From: an uncultured Bacillota bacterium
Lineage (GTDB): Bacteria; Bacillota; Clostridia; Oscillospirales; Oscillospiraceae
Length of the DNA stretch: 64,000 nt
Assembly (NCBI GenBank): GCA_947383275.1
Contig: CANDCW010000001.1
Location: 27,231-91,230, forward strand
Reading direction: 5' to 3'
Under the pieces are notes generated by a model. The model did not search any database, was not told the DNA's origin, and saw nothing but the letters and a program-made list of their open reading frames with translations. A program made the translations under genes and the position numbers. Of this stretch, positions 16,619-25,815 are shown piece after piece (position 1 is the first letter of the stretch; each line of letters starts with the position of its first letter).

Positions 16619-18583
16619 TTACGCCAGACCGTTCAGCTTTTTATACAAGTCCTCCACGGTGGCGGCGTCCACCAGGGCGTCAGTGTCCTCCTCTGTGGAG
16701 GCGACCTCCACAATGCGGTTGAGGATGTCCAGGTGCTCCTCGCCCTTGGAGGCGATGCCGATAACCAGGCGGACGGTCTCATCGCCCCACTGGATGCCCT
16801 TGGGGTAGGTCATAACGGTCAGGCCGGTCTTCTGAATGAATTCCCGGGACTCGTTGGTGCCGTGGGGGATGGCGACATGGCTGCCGATGGCCACAGGGAA
16901 GCTGATATTGCGCTCCAGCATGCCCTGGACATAGCCCTCGGCGCAGTAGCCGCTGTCCACCATCAGCCTGCCGCAGGCCTTGATGGCCTCTTCGGGGGAA
17001 ACGGGCTCGCAGCCCAGCACAATGTTCTTTTTCTCCAGCAGGATGGGGCCGGAGGAAGCGGGCTCGTCAGCGGCCTTGGGAGCGGCTGCGGGGGCGGGGG
17101 CTCCCTTGCGGGCTGCTAGCAGCTCGCTGACCAGGGCATCGTACTCGGGGGCGCCCATGAAGTTCTGAATGGGGATGACCCGGGCGCTGGGATTGCTGGC
17201 TACGGCGCGGTGGGCCAGTTCGTGGTGGGTGACGACAATCTGGCAGTCGCCGGGGATCTCGGACACGGGGTGGTGGATGACTTCAATATCGGTGATGCCG
17301 GCGTCCTTCAGCTTGTTTCGCAGCATGGTGGCGCCCATGGCGGAGGAGCCCATGCCCGCGTCGCAGGCAAAGACGATCTTTCTGACGGACTTAATGTCCA
17401 CCTCGGCGCCGGTGGGGGCGCCGGCGTTGACGGCCTGACCCTTGGAAGCGGCCTTGGAGGCGGCTACCTGGGCCTGGGCCTCAGCCAGGCTGGCGTCCTT
17501 GCCGAAGAACTTGAGCAGGAACACGGAGATGGCAAAGCTGACTGCGGCGGCCACGGCGATGCCCACTATGTTGGCAAAGTAGCCGCCCTTGGGGGTCATC
17601 AGCAGCTCGGCGATGATGGAGCCGGGGGAGGCCGCGGCCACCAGTCCGCCGCCCAGGATGGACAGGGTGAAGATGCCGGCCATATTGCCGATCATGGGGC
17701 CCAGGATGACGATGGGGTTCATCAGCACATAGGGGAAGTAAATCTCGTGGATGCCGCCCACAAACTGGATGATGGCGGCGGCGCCGGCGGAGGAGCGGGT
17801 CTCACCCTTGCCGGCCACGCAGTAGGCCAGCAGCAGCCCCAGGCCGGGGCCGGGGTTGGACTCGATCATGAACAGGATGGACTTGCCCAGCTCGGCGGCC
17901 TGTTCGGTGCCGATGGGGGTGAACACACCGTGGTTGATGGCGTTGTTCAGGAAGAGCACCTTGGCGGGCTCCACCAGCACGGCGGTGAGGGGCAGCAGGC
18001 CGTGCTCCACCAGGAAGTGGACCCCGGCGCCCAGCACGCCGGTGATGGTAACACAGGCGGGGCCGATGACAAAGATGGACAGGATAGCCAGAATCGCGCC
18101 GATGATACCCACGGAGAAGTTGTTGACCACCATCTCGAACCCGGCGGGGATATGGCCTTCCATGGTCTTGTCGAACTTCTTGATGCACCAGCCGCCCAGG
18201 GGGCCGCAGATCATGGCGCCGATGAACATGGTGCTGTCGGTGACGTTTTCAGCAGCGGCCATGGTAATGGCCCCGCTTTCGGCGGCTGCCAGAAACAAGG
18301 ATTTATCGGTGGCGATGATGGCGCCCAGGGTGGCCAGCGCGCCGGTGACGGCCCCTTTCTGGCCGCCGATGACCTTGCCGCCGGTGTAGCCGATGAGGAT
18401 GGGCAGCAGGTATTTGAGCATGGGACCCACCATAATGTTGATGGTAGCGGCAGGGCCCCACTTGCCCAGCCAGCCGTCTGGAATGAACAGGGCGGCGATG
18501 AGGCCCCAGGCGATAAAGGCCCCGATGTTGGGCATGACCATTCCGCTGAGGAAGCGCCCAAATTTCTGTACACGTTCTTTCAC
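16619..18583 (-). CDS. mtlA: PTS mannitol transporter EIICBA
   Basis: Imports and phosphorylates mannitol to mannitol 1-phosphate. Residues 1-345 are the EIIC membrane domain, beginning KERVQKFGRFLSGMVMPNIG and carrying NNAINHGVFTPIG and GGIHEIYFPYVLM, both typical of MtlA. The EIIB domain near 400 has the phosphocysteine loop FACDAGMGSSAMG. An Ala/Pro-rich linker leads to the EIIA domain, whose phosphohistidine lies in GSHVAIPHGT near 573. The 654-residue fused CBA layout matches the Escherichia coli type rather than the split EIICB plus EIIA of many Firmicutes. It is last in the operon after HPr and EI. Confidence 0.95.
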   Translation of the reverse strand: MKERVQKFGRFLSGMVMPNIGAFIAWGLIAALFIPDGWLGKWGPAATINIMVGPMLKYLLPILIGYTGGKVIGGQKGAVTGALATLGAIIATDKSLFLAAAESGAITMAAAENVTDSTMFIGAMICGPLGGWCIKKFDKTMEGHIPAGFEMVVNNFSVGIIGAILAILSIFVIGPACVTITGVLGAGVHFLVEHGLLPLTAVLVEPAKVLFLNNAINHGVFTPIGTEQAAELGKSILFMIESNPGPGLGLLLAYCVAGKGETRSSAGAAAIIQFVGGIHEIYFPYVLMNPIVILGPMIGNMAGIFTLSILGGGLVAAASPGSIIAELLMTPKGGYFANIVGIAVAAAVSFAISVFLLKFFGKDASLAEAQAQVAASKAASKGQAVNAGAPTGAEVDIKSVRKIVFACDAGMGSSAMGATMLRNKLKDAGITDIEVIHHPVSEIPGDCQIVVTHHELAHRAVASNPSARVIPIQNFMGAPEYDALVSELLAARKGAPAPAAAPKAADEPASSGPILLEKKNIVLGCEPVSPEEAIKACGRLMVDSGYCAEGYVQGMLERNISFPVAIGSHVAIPHGTNESREFIQKTGLTVMTYPKGIQWGDETVRLVIGIASKGEEHLDILNRIVEVASTEEDTDALVDAATVEDLYKKLNGLA

Positions 18584-18655
18584 AGAGGGTTCTCCTTTCT
18601 CGTGTTGCGTAATGTAGGGGCTGCCGGTTTTGGCGGCCCGTTGGAATAGGGGGGA

Positions 18656-20368
18656 TCACTGGTTGACGGTGGCCTTCAGATACCCCTCCACCCCGGAGGC
18701 GGTGGACAGGCCCATGGCCTCGTCGGCGATGCGGCGGAAGTCCTTTTCATGCCAGCGGTGGATCTGGGCCCGGGAGGCCAGGACGGAGGCGGAGCTGACG
18801 GAAAACTCATCCAAGCCCCAGCACATGAGCAGGGGGATGAGCCCGGGGTCGGCGGCGGCCTCGCCGCACATGCCCACAGGGATGCCCTCCCGCTTGCCGG
18901 CGCCGATGATGCTGCGGATAGACCGCAGGACGGCTGGCTGGTAGGGGGTGTACAGCGCTTCTACCTTGGCGTTGCCCCGGTCCACTGCCATGGTGTACTG
19001 GGTCAGGTCGTTGGTGCCGATGGAGAAAAAGTCGCACTCCTGGGCCAGCAGGTCGGCGATGAGAGCGGCGGCGGGGGTCTCGATCATGGCGCCCAGAGCG
19101 ATGCCGGCATCGTAGGGGATGCCGGCATCGGCCAGCTCCTTTTTGCACTGCTCCAGCAGCTCCCGGGCGGAGCGCACCTCTTCCACGCAGGTGACCAGGG
19201 GGAGCATGATTTTAATGTTCTTCTCCTCCGCCCCGGCCCGCAGCAGGGCGCGGAGCTGGACCTTGTACAGCTCGGGGCGGTCCAGGCAGTAGCGGATGGC
19301 CCGGTGGCCCAGGAAGGGGTTCTCCTCCTTCTCCATCCCCAAATAACCTATGGCCTTGTCACCTCCCACGTCCAGGGTGCGGATAATGACCTCTTTGCCC
19401 GCCATGGTCTTGGATACGGCGTGGTATGCCTCATATTGCACCGTCTCGTCGGGGACGCTGGTGCGGTCCATGAACAGGAACTCGGTGCGGAACAGCCCGA
19501 TGCCCTCGGCCCCGGACCGGGCCGCAGCCTCCGCCTCGGCGGCGGAGCCGATGTTGGCGTAAAGATGGTAATACGTTCCGTCCGCATCAGCGGTAGGCTG
19601 GTTCCGGTAGACCTCCAGGGCGGCCGCCTTCTCCTGAAAATCCTTCTGTTTTGCCAAATACTCGCCCCGGGTGCGGGCGTCGGGGCTGAGCACTACAACG
19701 CCCTCGCCGCCGTCCACAATGAGGCCGTCGCCGTCTTGGATGAGCTCCAGCGCCTTGGGGATGCTGAGCACAGCGGGCAGCTGGAGCGCCCGGGCCAGGA
19801 TGGCGGAGTGGCTGGTGCGCCCGCCGGTCTCGGTGATGATGCCGGCCACATTTTCCTGGTTCAGGCCCACGGTCATGGAGGGGGTCAGGTCGTGGGCCAC
19901 CAGCACGGTGCCGGCGGGCAGGGCGGACAGGTCGGTGCCGGTCACCCCCAGCAGGATGGACAGCAGGCGGGAGCGGATGTCCCGCACGTCGGTGGCCCGC
20001 TGGCGCATCAGCTCGTCGTCCACGCCGGCAAACATGTCGGCGTACATGGTGCACACGGCGTCAGCCGCCCCTTCGGCACAGGAGCCGCCGTCAATGGCCT
20101 CCTGCATCTGAGCGAGCATGAAGGGGTCGGCCAGCATGGTGATCTGGCCGGTGAGGATTTCCGACTCTTTTGGGCCGGCCTGCTCCCGGATGTGGTCGGC
20201 CATGGCGGAGGTGCGCTGGTTGAACTCCTCGATGGCGGCTTGCAGGCGGGCCTTTTCGGCCTCCTTGCCGGAGTAGGGGACGTCGGAGTAGTCCAGGCTC
20301 TCCTCCCGCACACAGACGGCGCAGCCCAACCCGATGCCAGCCGACGCGTTGATTCCTTTGAGAAGCAT
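18656..20368 (-). CDS. ptsI: PTS enzyme I
   Basis: Phosphoenolpyruvate-protein phosphotransferase: takes phosphate from PEP and passes it to HPr. The N-terminal swivelling domain holds the active histidine in GGRTSHSAILAR near residue 185. The C-terminal TIM barrel has EGIGLFRTEFLFM, FFSIGTNDLTQYTMAVDR and GMCGEAAAD with the catalytic cysteine. Length 570 is normal. It lies 12 bases after ptsH and 72 bases before mtlA. Clustering with a sugar-specific EII and its regulator, rather than a separate ptsHI locus, is worth noting. It may still be the only general EI of the cell. Confidence 0.96.
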   Translation of the reverse strand: MLLKGINASAGIGLGCAVCVREESLDYSDVPYSGKEAEKARLQAAIEEFNQRTSAMADHIREQAGPKESEILTGQITMLADPFMLAQMQEAIDGGSCAEGAADAVCTMYADMFAGVDDELMRQRATDVRDIRSRLLSILLGVTGTDLSALPAGTVLVAHDLTPSMTVGLNQENVAGIITETGGRTSHSAILARALQLPAVLSIPKALELIQDGDGLIVDGGEGVVVLSPDARTRGEYLAKQKDFQEKAAALEVYRNQPTADADGTYYHLYANIGSAAEAEAAARSGAEGIGLFRTEFLFMDRTSVPDETVQYEAYHAVSKTMAGKEVIIRTLDVGGDKAIGYLGMEKEENPFLGHRAIRYCLDRPELYKVQLRALLRAGAEEKNIKIMLPLVTCVEEVRSARELLEQCKKELADAGIPYDAGIALGAMIETPAAALIADLLAQECDFFSIGTNDLTQYTMAVDRGNAKVEALYTPYQPAVLRSIRSIIGAGKREGIPVGMCGEAAADPGLIPLLMCWGLDEFSVSSASVLASRAQIHRWHEKDFRRIADEAMGLSTASGVEGYLKATVNQ

Positions 20369-20380
20369 GGCGCCCTCCTG

Positions 20381-20647
20381 TTATAGGTCGCCCAGGCCGG
20401 ACTCCACCAGCTTGACGGCGGCGTCTAGGGCTTCGGCCTCCTGGGCGCCTTCGCAGCGGATCTCAATCTCGCTGTCCATCTTAATGCAGGACGCCATCAG
20501 ATTCATAATGCTCTTGGCGTTGATGGTCTTTTCCTTGAAGATGATGGTGACGGTGCTGTCGTACTTGGCCATTTCGGCGACAAACAGCTGGGCGGGGCGC
20601 ATATGCAGGCCCTGGGGGTTGATGACCTTTACGTGTTTGGATACCAT
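20381..20647 (-). CDS. ptsH: PTS phosphocarrier protein HPr
   Basis: Relays phosphate from EI to EIIA. The 88 residues include the active histidine in NPQGLHMRPAQLF near residue 15 and a regulatory serine region AKSIMNLMAS near 46, the position phosphorylated by HPr kinase in Firmicutes. It follows the DeoR regulator by 69 bases and precedes ptsI by 12. Confidence 0.96.
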   Translation of the reverse strand: MVSKHVKVINPQGLHMRPAQLFVAEMAKYDSTVTIIFKEKTINAKSIMNLMASCIKMDSEIEIRCEGAQEAEALDAAVKLVESGLGDL

Positions 20648-20716
20648 AATGAATACATCCTTTCAAAAGTGATTTATTATCTCATGCAGCGCGAGGCGGC
20701 ATTTAGAGAACTGGGG

Positions 20717-21460
20717 TTAAACTGCGACCACGTCGGTGCTGTCCATATACTTCCGGTCAGGCAGGCGGTCGGTGATGATCTGCGCCGCTTCCAGCGGCAG
20801 GATGGTGGCTGCGGTGACCCGGCCAAACTTGCTGGAGTCGGCCAGCATATAGGCTGACTGCGACCGGGAAGCGGCCAGGGATTTTAACGCCGCAGCCTCC
20901 GGGTCCGGGGTGGTAAAGCCCTGGCTGATGCTGACCCCGCTGGTGCCCAGGAAGACCTTGGTAAAGTTGTAGCGCCGCAAAGCGTGCAGTGCTTCTGAGC
21001 CTACGATGTCCACCGTGCCCGGCTTCAGCGTTCCGCCTAGTATGTAGACGTGGCGCTCGTGGGCGGAGAGCATGCCGGCGAAGTCGATGCTGCTGGTGAC
21101 GAACAGGGCCTTGGAATCCTTCAGGTGGTTGGCCATGTGGAGCGCCGTGGTTCCGGTGTCCAGATAGACCACGTCATCGTCGCCCACCAGGCTGGCGGCG
21201 TAGCGGGCGATGCGCTCCTTCTCCCGGGTGTAGCGTTGCTTGGTGGCCAGGTCGGGCTCCCGGGCCAGAAATTCCTCCTCCTCCAGGCTGGTAGCCCCCC
21301 CGTGGATTTTTACCAGCTTGCCCTGGCGGGCCAGGGCGTTCAGGTCCCGGCGGATGGTGGCTTCCGAGGCTCCGGTTGTCTGGCACAGGTCTGTCACGCT
21401 GACGGTCTGGTGTTGGGAAATCTGATCCAGAATTGCGCGGGCGCGCTGTTCAGCCAGCAT
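20717..21460 (-). CDS. DeoR-family regulator of the mannitol locus
   Basis: Sugar-phosphate-responsive repressor, 247 residues. The N-terminal DeoR helix-turn-helix reads VSVTDLCQTTGASEATIRRDLNALARQGKLVKIHGGA (given by positions 20-56; key residues are the TIRRDL recognition helix and HGGA). The C-terminal sensor domain has YLDTGTTALHMANHL and GTSGVSISQGFTTPDPEAA, typical of DeoR effector domains. It is the first gene of the minus-strand operon and divergent from mtlD, so it probably controls both. The palindromes at 21564-21599 are candidate operators. The effector is not shown by the sequence; a mannitol or fructose phosphate would fit. Confidence 0.9.
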   Translation of the reverse strand: MLAEQRARAILDQISQHQTVSVTDLCQTTGASEATIRRDLNALARQGKLVKIHGGATSLEEEEFLAREPDLATKQRYTREKERIARYAASLVGDDDVVYLDTGTTALHMANHLKDSKALFVTSSIDFAGMLSAHERHVYILGGTLKPGTVDIVGSEALHALRRYNFTKVFLGTSGVSISQGFTTPDPEAAALKSLAASRSQSAYMLADSSKFGRVTAATILPLEAAQIITDRLPDRKYMDSTDVVAV

Positions 21461-21517
21461 AAATTTTCGCCTCCGTTCTGATTGAAAATGAATAAATGAT
21501 TGATTTTGACTAAAAAT

Positions 21518-21546
21518 ATCCTAGCATAGCGGGACGGGAAAGTCAA
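21518..21546 (-). promoter_or_regulatory. Promoter of the DeoR-HPr-EI-MtlA operon
   Basis: On the minus strand TTGACT (21541-21546) and TAGGAT (21518-21523) are 17 bases apart, 58 bases from the regulator ATG. GATTGATT-type repeats flank it (around 21498 and inverted around 21650). Confidence 0.75.
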
Positions 21547-21563
21547 CCAATTTGTGACGGACT

Positions 21564-21599
21564 TTGTGCACAAAAAGCGAGATATTTTTTTGTGCACAA
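21564..21599. promoter_or_regulatory. Paired palindromes, candidate operator between divergent mannitol promoters
   Basis: The perfect palindrome TTGTGCACAA occurs twice (21564-21573 and 21590-21599), 26 bases centre to centre. The pair also forms a larger dyad, since TTGTGCACAAAAA is mirrored by TTTTTGTGCACAA. The site is just upstream of the DeoR promoter and about 240 bases upstream of the mtlD promoter. Binding protein is inferred to be the DeoR regulator. Confidence 0.7.
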
Positions 21600-21836
21600 T
21601 GCAGTAAAGACAAAGGAATAACAAAAATACAGCCACATTTTACAAATAATCAATCAATTCTGGCGTCCAGTATATAGGGCCAGCCCGAGACAAAACAGGA
21701 GAAACAACAGAGCAATGAACAGGCCAAGAACAGGCCTGCGGTGCAATTCCAAGGCAAACCAATCAAAAACGTGCAAAATCACTTTTTTCAAGCGGGCGCG
21801 AGAGGGATATTTCGGCGCTTTTTCGCGTCCCTTCCC

Positions 21837-21866
21837 TTGCCATTGTCCAGGGGGCGGTGCTATACT
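21837..21866 (+). promoter_or_regulatory. Promoter of mtlD
   Basis: TTGCCA (21837-21842) and extended -10 TGC-TATACT (TATACT 21861-21866), 18-base spacer, 58 bases upstream of the ATG. Between this and the palindromes at 21600 lie about 240 AT-rich bases with no credible gene. Confidence 0.75.
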
Positions 21867-21924
21867 TTTTATTAAGGATCACCGGAGATCAGCTAAATTA
21901 TGTAACAAAGGAAGGGACAATAAC

Positions 21925-23085
21925 ATGAAACAGGCAATTATGATCGGCGCGGGCAACATCGGCCGGGGTTTTATCGGGGCCCTGCTGGAGAAGAGCGGCT
22001 ACCACGTCACCTTCGCCGACGTGGCGGAGAACCTCATCTCCGCCATCAACCAACGCAAGAGCTACACCGTGCACATCCAGGACAAGGAGTGCGCCCAGTG
22101 GACGGTCGCCAACATCAGCGGCATCTCCTCCGCCAACCAGGAGCTGGTGGACGCCATCGCCGGCGACTGCGAGCTGATTACCACGGCTGTGGGCCTGCGC
22201 ATCCTGCCTATCGTGGCCAAGCCCATCGCCGCCGGCATCAAGGCCAGAAGGGCCGCCGGGAGCGCCCAGATTCTCAACGTGGTAGCCTGCGAGAACGCCA
22301 TTCGGGGCACCAGCCAGCTGCGGGACGCCGTCTACGCCAACCTGAGCGGGGCGGACCTGGACTACGCCAAGGAGTATGTGGGCTTTGCCGACTGCGCCGT
22401 GGACCGCATCGTCCCCAAGGCCAGCTTTGAGAATCCCCTGGACGTGGCCGTGGAGCAGTATACCGAATGGGACGTGGAAAAGGCCGGCTGGAAGGGGGAG
22501 CGGCCCGAGATTGAGGGCCTGGGCTGGGTGGACAACCTGGATGCCTACCTGGAACGCAAGCTGTTCACCCTGAACAGCGGACACGCTATCTGCGCCTACC
22601 TGGGCGCCCTGAAGGGGTATCGGACCATCGTGGAGAGCATCGCAGACCCCGCCATCGGCGCACTGGTCCATCAGGCTATGTGGGAGAGCGGCGAGGGGCT
22701 GATTAAAAAGTTCAGCTTCGACCCCGACGCCCACCACGCCTATATCGAGCGCATCTTCGCCCGCTTCCAGAACCCCTTCCTGGCCGACGAAACCACCCGC
22801 GTGGCCCGGGAGCCTATCCGCAAGCTGGCCCCCACCGACCGGCTGATGAAGCCCCTGATGACCGCCTACGGCTACGGCCTGAACGTGGATCACCTGATCT
22901 TCGGTGCGGCGGCCGCCCTCCACTTCAACTGCCCCGAGGACGAGCAGAGCGTGGAGCTGATGAAAGCCATCGAGGCCGAGGGCGTGGAGAAGACGCTGGA
23001 GAAATACACCGGCCTCAAGCCCGGAGACGCCCTGTTCACCCGCATCCTGGACGTGTACCGCGCCCTGAGCATCGCCAAAAAGTAA
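21925..23085 (+). CDS. mtlD: Mannitol-1-phosphate 5-dehydrogenase
   Basis: Oxidises mannitol 1-phosphate to fructose 6-phosphate with NAD+. The Rossmann start reads MKQAIMIGAGNIGRGFIGAL, as in all MtlD proteins. VACENAIRGTSQLRD near residue 120 and LFTLNSGHAICAYLGALKG near 212 contain the polyol-dehydrogenase catalytic region. Length of 386 residues matches the family. The ATG at 21925 follows GGAAGGGA; an upstream open stretch from 21715 is not supported. Divergent from the mannitol PTS operon. Confidence 0.96.
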   Translation: MKQAIMIGAGNIGRGFIGALLEKSGYHVTFADVAENLISAINQRKSYTVHIQDKECAQWTVANISGISSANQELVDAIAGDCELITTAVGLRILPIVAKPIAAGIKARRAAGSAQILNVVACENAIRGTSQLRDAVYANLSGADLDYAKEYVGFADCAVDRIVPKASFENPLDVAVEQYTEWDVEKAGWKGERPEIEGLGWVDNLDAYLERKLFTLNSGHAICAYLGALKGYRTIVESIADPAIGALVHQAMWESGEGLIKKFSFDPDAHHAYIERIFARFQNPFLADETTRVAREPIRKLAPTDRLMKPLMTAYGYGLNVDHLIFGAAAALHFNCPEDEQSVELMKAIEAEGVEKTLEKYTGLKPGDALFTRILDVYRALSIAKK

Positions 23086-23098
23086 GCCGAATCCCAAG

Positions 23099-23123
23099 CC
23101 TCCCCTAACGGGGAGGTTTTTTT
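23099..23123 (+). terminator. Terminator of mtlD
   Basis: CCTCCCC-TAAC-GGGGAGG stem followed by seven T residues. Confidence 0.92.
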
Positions 23124-23415
23124 CTGCATTTTTTCAAAATTTCCCTTGACATTCCAGCAACCGGAAGGTGTATTATCCCCTGTGCCGGGAAATCTTTCCC
23201 AAATCTTTACTCTTTTCTTTACCGCGCGCTTAATCCCCCCGTGGTAACCTGCCTGCTATAAGGCAGGAAAAAAGAACGCCCGTCCGGCAGGGGTGGCCCC
23301 CGGAAAAATTTTAATGAAATTTTTAACTTTTCTTTGGAAAAATGTAAGGTTTCCCCAGTACAATAGCCCATACGAAATTCACCGCCCAGGCGGTGCAATA
23401 TAGAGGAGGTCCGTT
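23124..23415 (+). promoter_or_regulatory. Intergenic leader upstream of the efflux operon
   Basis: No gene is visible. TTGACA at 23146-23151 is followed 17 bases later by TGTATT (or 19 by TATTAT), a possible promoter. Downstream are a CCTGCCT/AGGCAGG hairpin near 23250 and a very AT-rich stretch (around 23305-23345) before the ribosome site GAGGAGG. The 5' leader would be about 235 bases, long enough to hold regulation, but I recognise no riboswitch. Confidence 0.5.
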
Positions 23416-25059
23416 ATGGAAACAACCACTGTCTTAGCCCCGGAAGGGACGCAGGAAACGCAACAGAAAAGGCGGAAGCTGCCCCGGCCCCGCCTGCCCA
23501 AGTCCAAGAAGGGCAAAAAATGGCTGAAACGGGGGATTATTGCCGCCGTGGTGCTGGCAGGGGCGGGCTGGTTTGCCCTCAAGCCGTCGGGAAACGGAGG
23601 GGCGGGGCTGATGGGCCAGTATGCCCCGGACGCGGCCCAAAAGCGGGACCTGACCGTTTCCGTCTCGGGCACCGGCACCGTTACCCCCATCGACTCCTAC
23701 TACTTAAAGCCCCTGGTCACCGGCGAGGTGCTGGAGGCCCCCTTCGAGGTGGGCGATCGGGTGGAGAAGGGGGATGTGCTCTACCGCCTGGACGCCAAGG
23801 ACGCGGAGATGAGCATCGCCCAGGCGGAGTTGTCCCTCCGCCAGGCCCAGAAGGGCTACGATGACCTGGCCTCCAACCTCACCGTGCGGGCGGGCGGGGC
23901 CGGGGTGGTTCAGAAGGTGCTGGTCCAGCGGGGGGACCTGGTCTCCCCGGGAACCCCCATCGCCGAGGTGGCGGACACCTCCACCCTGACGGTAACCCTG
24001 CCCTTCCACTCCGACGAAGCCCAGCAGATTTTCGCCGGGCAGAGCGCCCAGGTGACCATCGCCGGCACGCTGGAGACCCTTCCCGGCACGGTAGAGTCGG
24101 TCTCCACCGCCGACCTGGTGGGGACCGGCGGGGCCCTGGTGCGGCAGGTAAAAATCCGGGTGGGCAACCCCGGGGCCCTCACCGCGGCCAATTCCGCCAC
24201 CGCCCAGGTGGGGGAGATTGCCTGCGCCGGCAGCGCCAGCTTTGAGGAGGCCCTGCGCCAGACTGTAACGGCCCAGGCCAGCGGAGAGGTCACCGATGTG
24301 GCGGTCACCGCCGGCAGCAAGGTGTCCTCCGGCTCCGCCCTTGTGAGTCTGGGGGGGGCCGCGGCCCAGAGCTCCCTGGAGGATCTGTCCATCGCGGTAG
24401 AAAACGCCCGGCTCTCCCTCCAGCGGGCCCAGGATGCTTTGGAAAACTATACCATCACCGCCCCTATCTCCGGGACCGTTATCGAGAAGAACGTAAAGGC
24501 CGGGGACAACGTGAACAACATTGAATCCGGATCCCTGGCCGTCATCTACGATCTGAGCTTCCTGAAGCTGGAGATGAACATCAGCGAGCTGGACCTGAGT
24601 AAGCTTCAGGAGGGCCAGGAGGTGGACATCATCGCCGACGCCATCCCCGGACAGGTATTCAAGGGCAAAGTGGACCGGGTGAGCATCAACGGCACTACCA
24701 CCAACGGCTTTACCACCTATCCCGCAACTATTCTCCTGGCCGACTACGGCGAGCTGAACCCGGGGATGAACGTCTCCGCCGATATCATTGTGGAGCGGGT
24801 GAAAAACGCGCTGTCCATCCCGGCGGCGGCGGTGCAGCGCGGGGGCACGGTGCTGATCCCCTTGGAGGGCTGCCTGTCCCCGGACGGGTCCGCCGTGGTT
24901 GACCCCGCCAAGTCGGAGGAGCGCAGTGTCACCCTGGGCGGCGGCGACGGGGAGTACGTGGAGATCACCTCTGGCCTGAGCGAGGGGGAGACGGTCCTTG
25001 TGCCCGCCCAGGCCCAGGACGGCATGGCTGCGGGCGGCGGAAGCGCCGTTGTGTCCTGA
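23416..25059 (+). CDS. Membrane-fusion (HlyD/MacA-like) adaptor with duplicated lipoyl modules
   Basis: Periplasmic-adaptor-type protein of an ABC efflux system, 547 residues. A basic N-terminus precedes one membrane helix near residues 38-55. Two adaptor-like units follow. The first has lipoyl halves at VTGEVLEAPFEVGDRVEKGD and GGAGVVQKVLVQRGDLVSPG and a barrel region. The second has ASGEVTDVAVTAGSKVSSG, a helical hairpin (IAVENARLSLQRAQDALENY), then APISGTVIEKNVKAGDNVNN and LEMNISELDLSKLQEGQEV. Usual MacA or Gram-positive YknX-like adaptors are about 370-420 residues with one such unit, so this is an enlarged form. It is first in an operon with an ABC ATPase and a MacB-like permease. Substrate unknown; a peptide, drug or envelope component is plausible. 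Confidence 0.85.
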   Translation: METTTVLAPEGTQETQQKRRKLPRPRLPKSKKGKKWLKRGIIAAVVLAGAGWFALKPSGNGGAGLMGQYAPDAAQKRDLTVSVSGTGTVTPIDSYYLKPLVTGEVLEAPFEVGDRVEKGDVLYRLDAKDAEMSIAQAELSLRQAQKGYDDLASNLTVRAGGAGVVQKVLVQRGDLVSPGTPIAEVADTSTLTVTLPFHSDEAQQIFAGQSAQVTIAGTLETLPGTVESVSTADLVGTGGALVRQVKIRVGNPGALTAANSATAQVGEIACAGSASFEEALRQTVTAQASGEVTDVAVTAGSKVSSGSALVSLGGAAAQSSLEDLSIAVENARLSLQRAQDALENYTITAPISGTVIEKNVKAGDNVNNIESGSLAVIYDLSFLKLEMNISELDLSKLQEGQEVDIIADAIPGQVFKGKVDRVSINGTTTNGFTTYPATILLADYGELNPGMNVSADIIVERVKNALSIPAAAVQRGGTVLIPLEGCLSPDGSAVVDPAKSEERSVTLGGGDGEYVEITSGLSEGETVLVPAQAQDGMAAGGGSAVVS

Positions 25060-25074
25060 GGAGGTGGGCCGGCC

Positions 25075-25815
25075 GTGGAACACCTCATTGAACTGAAAAA
25101 CGTCTATAAAATTTACCAGATGGGCTCGGAGACCGTCCACGCCCTAGATGGGGTGGACCTGACCATCGACCAGGGGGAGTTCGTGGCCATTGTGGGCTCC
25201 TCCGGGTCGGGCAAGTCCACCGCCATGAACATCATCGGCTGTCTGGATGTGCCCACCTCCGGGACCTACCACCTGGGGGGCGTGGACGTGTCCACCATGG
25301 ACGATGACCAGCAGGCGGAGATCCGCAACAAGATGCTGGGCTTTATCTTCCAGCAGTACAATCTAATTCCCAAGCTCACCGTGCAGGAGAATGTGGAACT
25401 GCCCCTGCTCTATGCCGGGGTGGACAGTTCGGAGCGCCGGGAGCGGGCTTTGAAATCCCTGGAGCGGGTGGGCCTGCGGGACAAAGGGAAAAACCTGCCC
25501 TCCCAGCTGTCCGGCGGCCAGCAGCAGCGGGTGTCCATCGCCCGGGCGCTGGCGGGGGACCCCAGCCTGATTCTGGCCGACGAGCCCACTGGCGCCCTGG
25601 ACTCCCGCACCGGCCGGGAGGTGCTGGGCTTTCTCAAGCAGCTGCACCGGGAGGGGAATACGGTGGTCCTCATCACCCACGACAACTCCATCGCCGTCAA
25701 GGCGGACCGCATTGTCCGCCTCCAGGACGGGAAAATCATCTACGACGGGGACGCCCGCGACCCCCGGGCGGTGGTCCAGCCCCATGACGAGGAAGACGGG
25801 GAGGTGGGCGCATGA
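25075..25815 (+). CDS. ABC transporter ATP-binding protein, MacB/LolD/YknY-like
   Basis: ATPase for the neighbouring permease. Walker A GSSGSGKST near residue 42, Q-loop IFQQYNLIPKLTVQENVELP, signature LSGGQQQRVSIARAL, and Walker B LILADEPTGALDSRTG identify the LolD/MacB/YknY class. GTG start at 25075 with GAGGAGGTG upstream, 247 codons. The stop overlaps the permease ATG by four bases. The last 20 residues are acidic (PHDEEDGEVGA). Confidence 0.93.
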   Translation: MEHLIELKNVYKIYQMGSETVHALDGVDLTIDQGEFVAIVGSSGSGKSTAMNIIGCLDVPTSGTYHLGGVDVSTMDDDQQAEIRNKMLGFIFQQYNLIPKLTVQENVELPLLYAGVDSSERRERALKSLERVGLRDKGKNLPSQLSGGQQQRVSIARALAGDPSLILADEPTGALDSRTGREVLGFLKQLHREGNTVVLITHDNSIAVKADRIVRLQDGKIIYDGDARDPRAVVQPHDEEDGEVGA

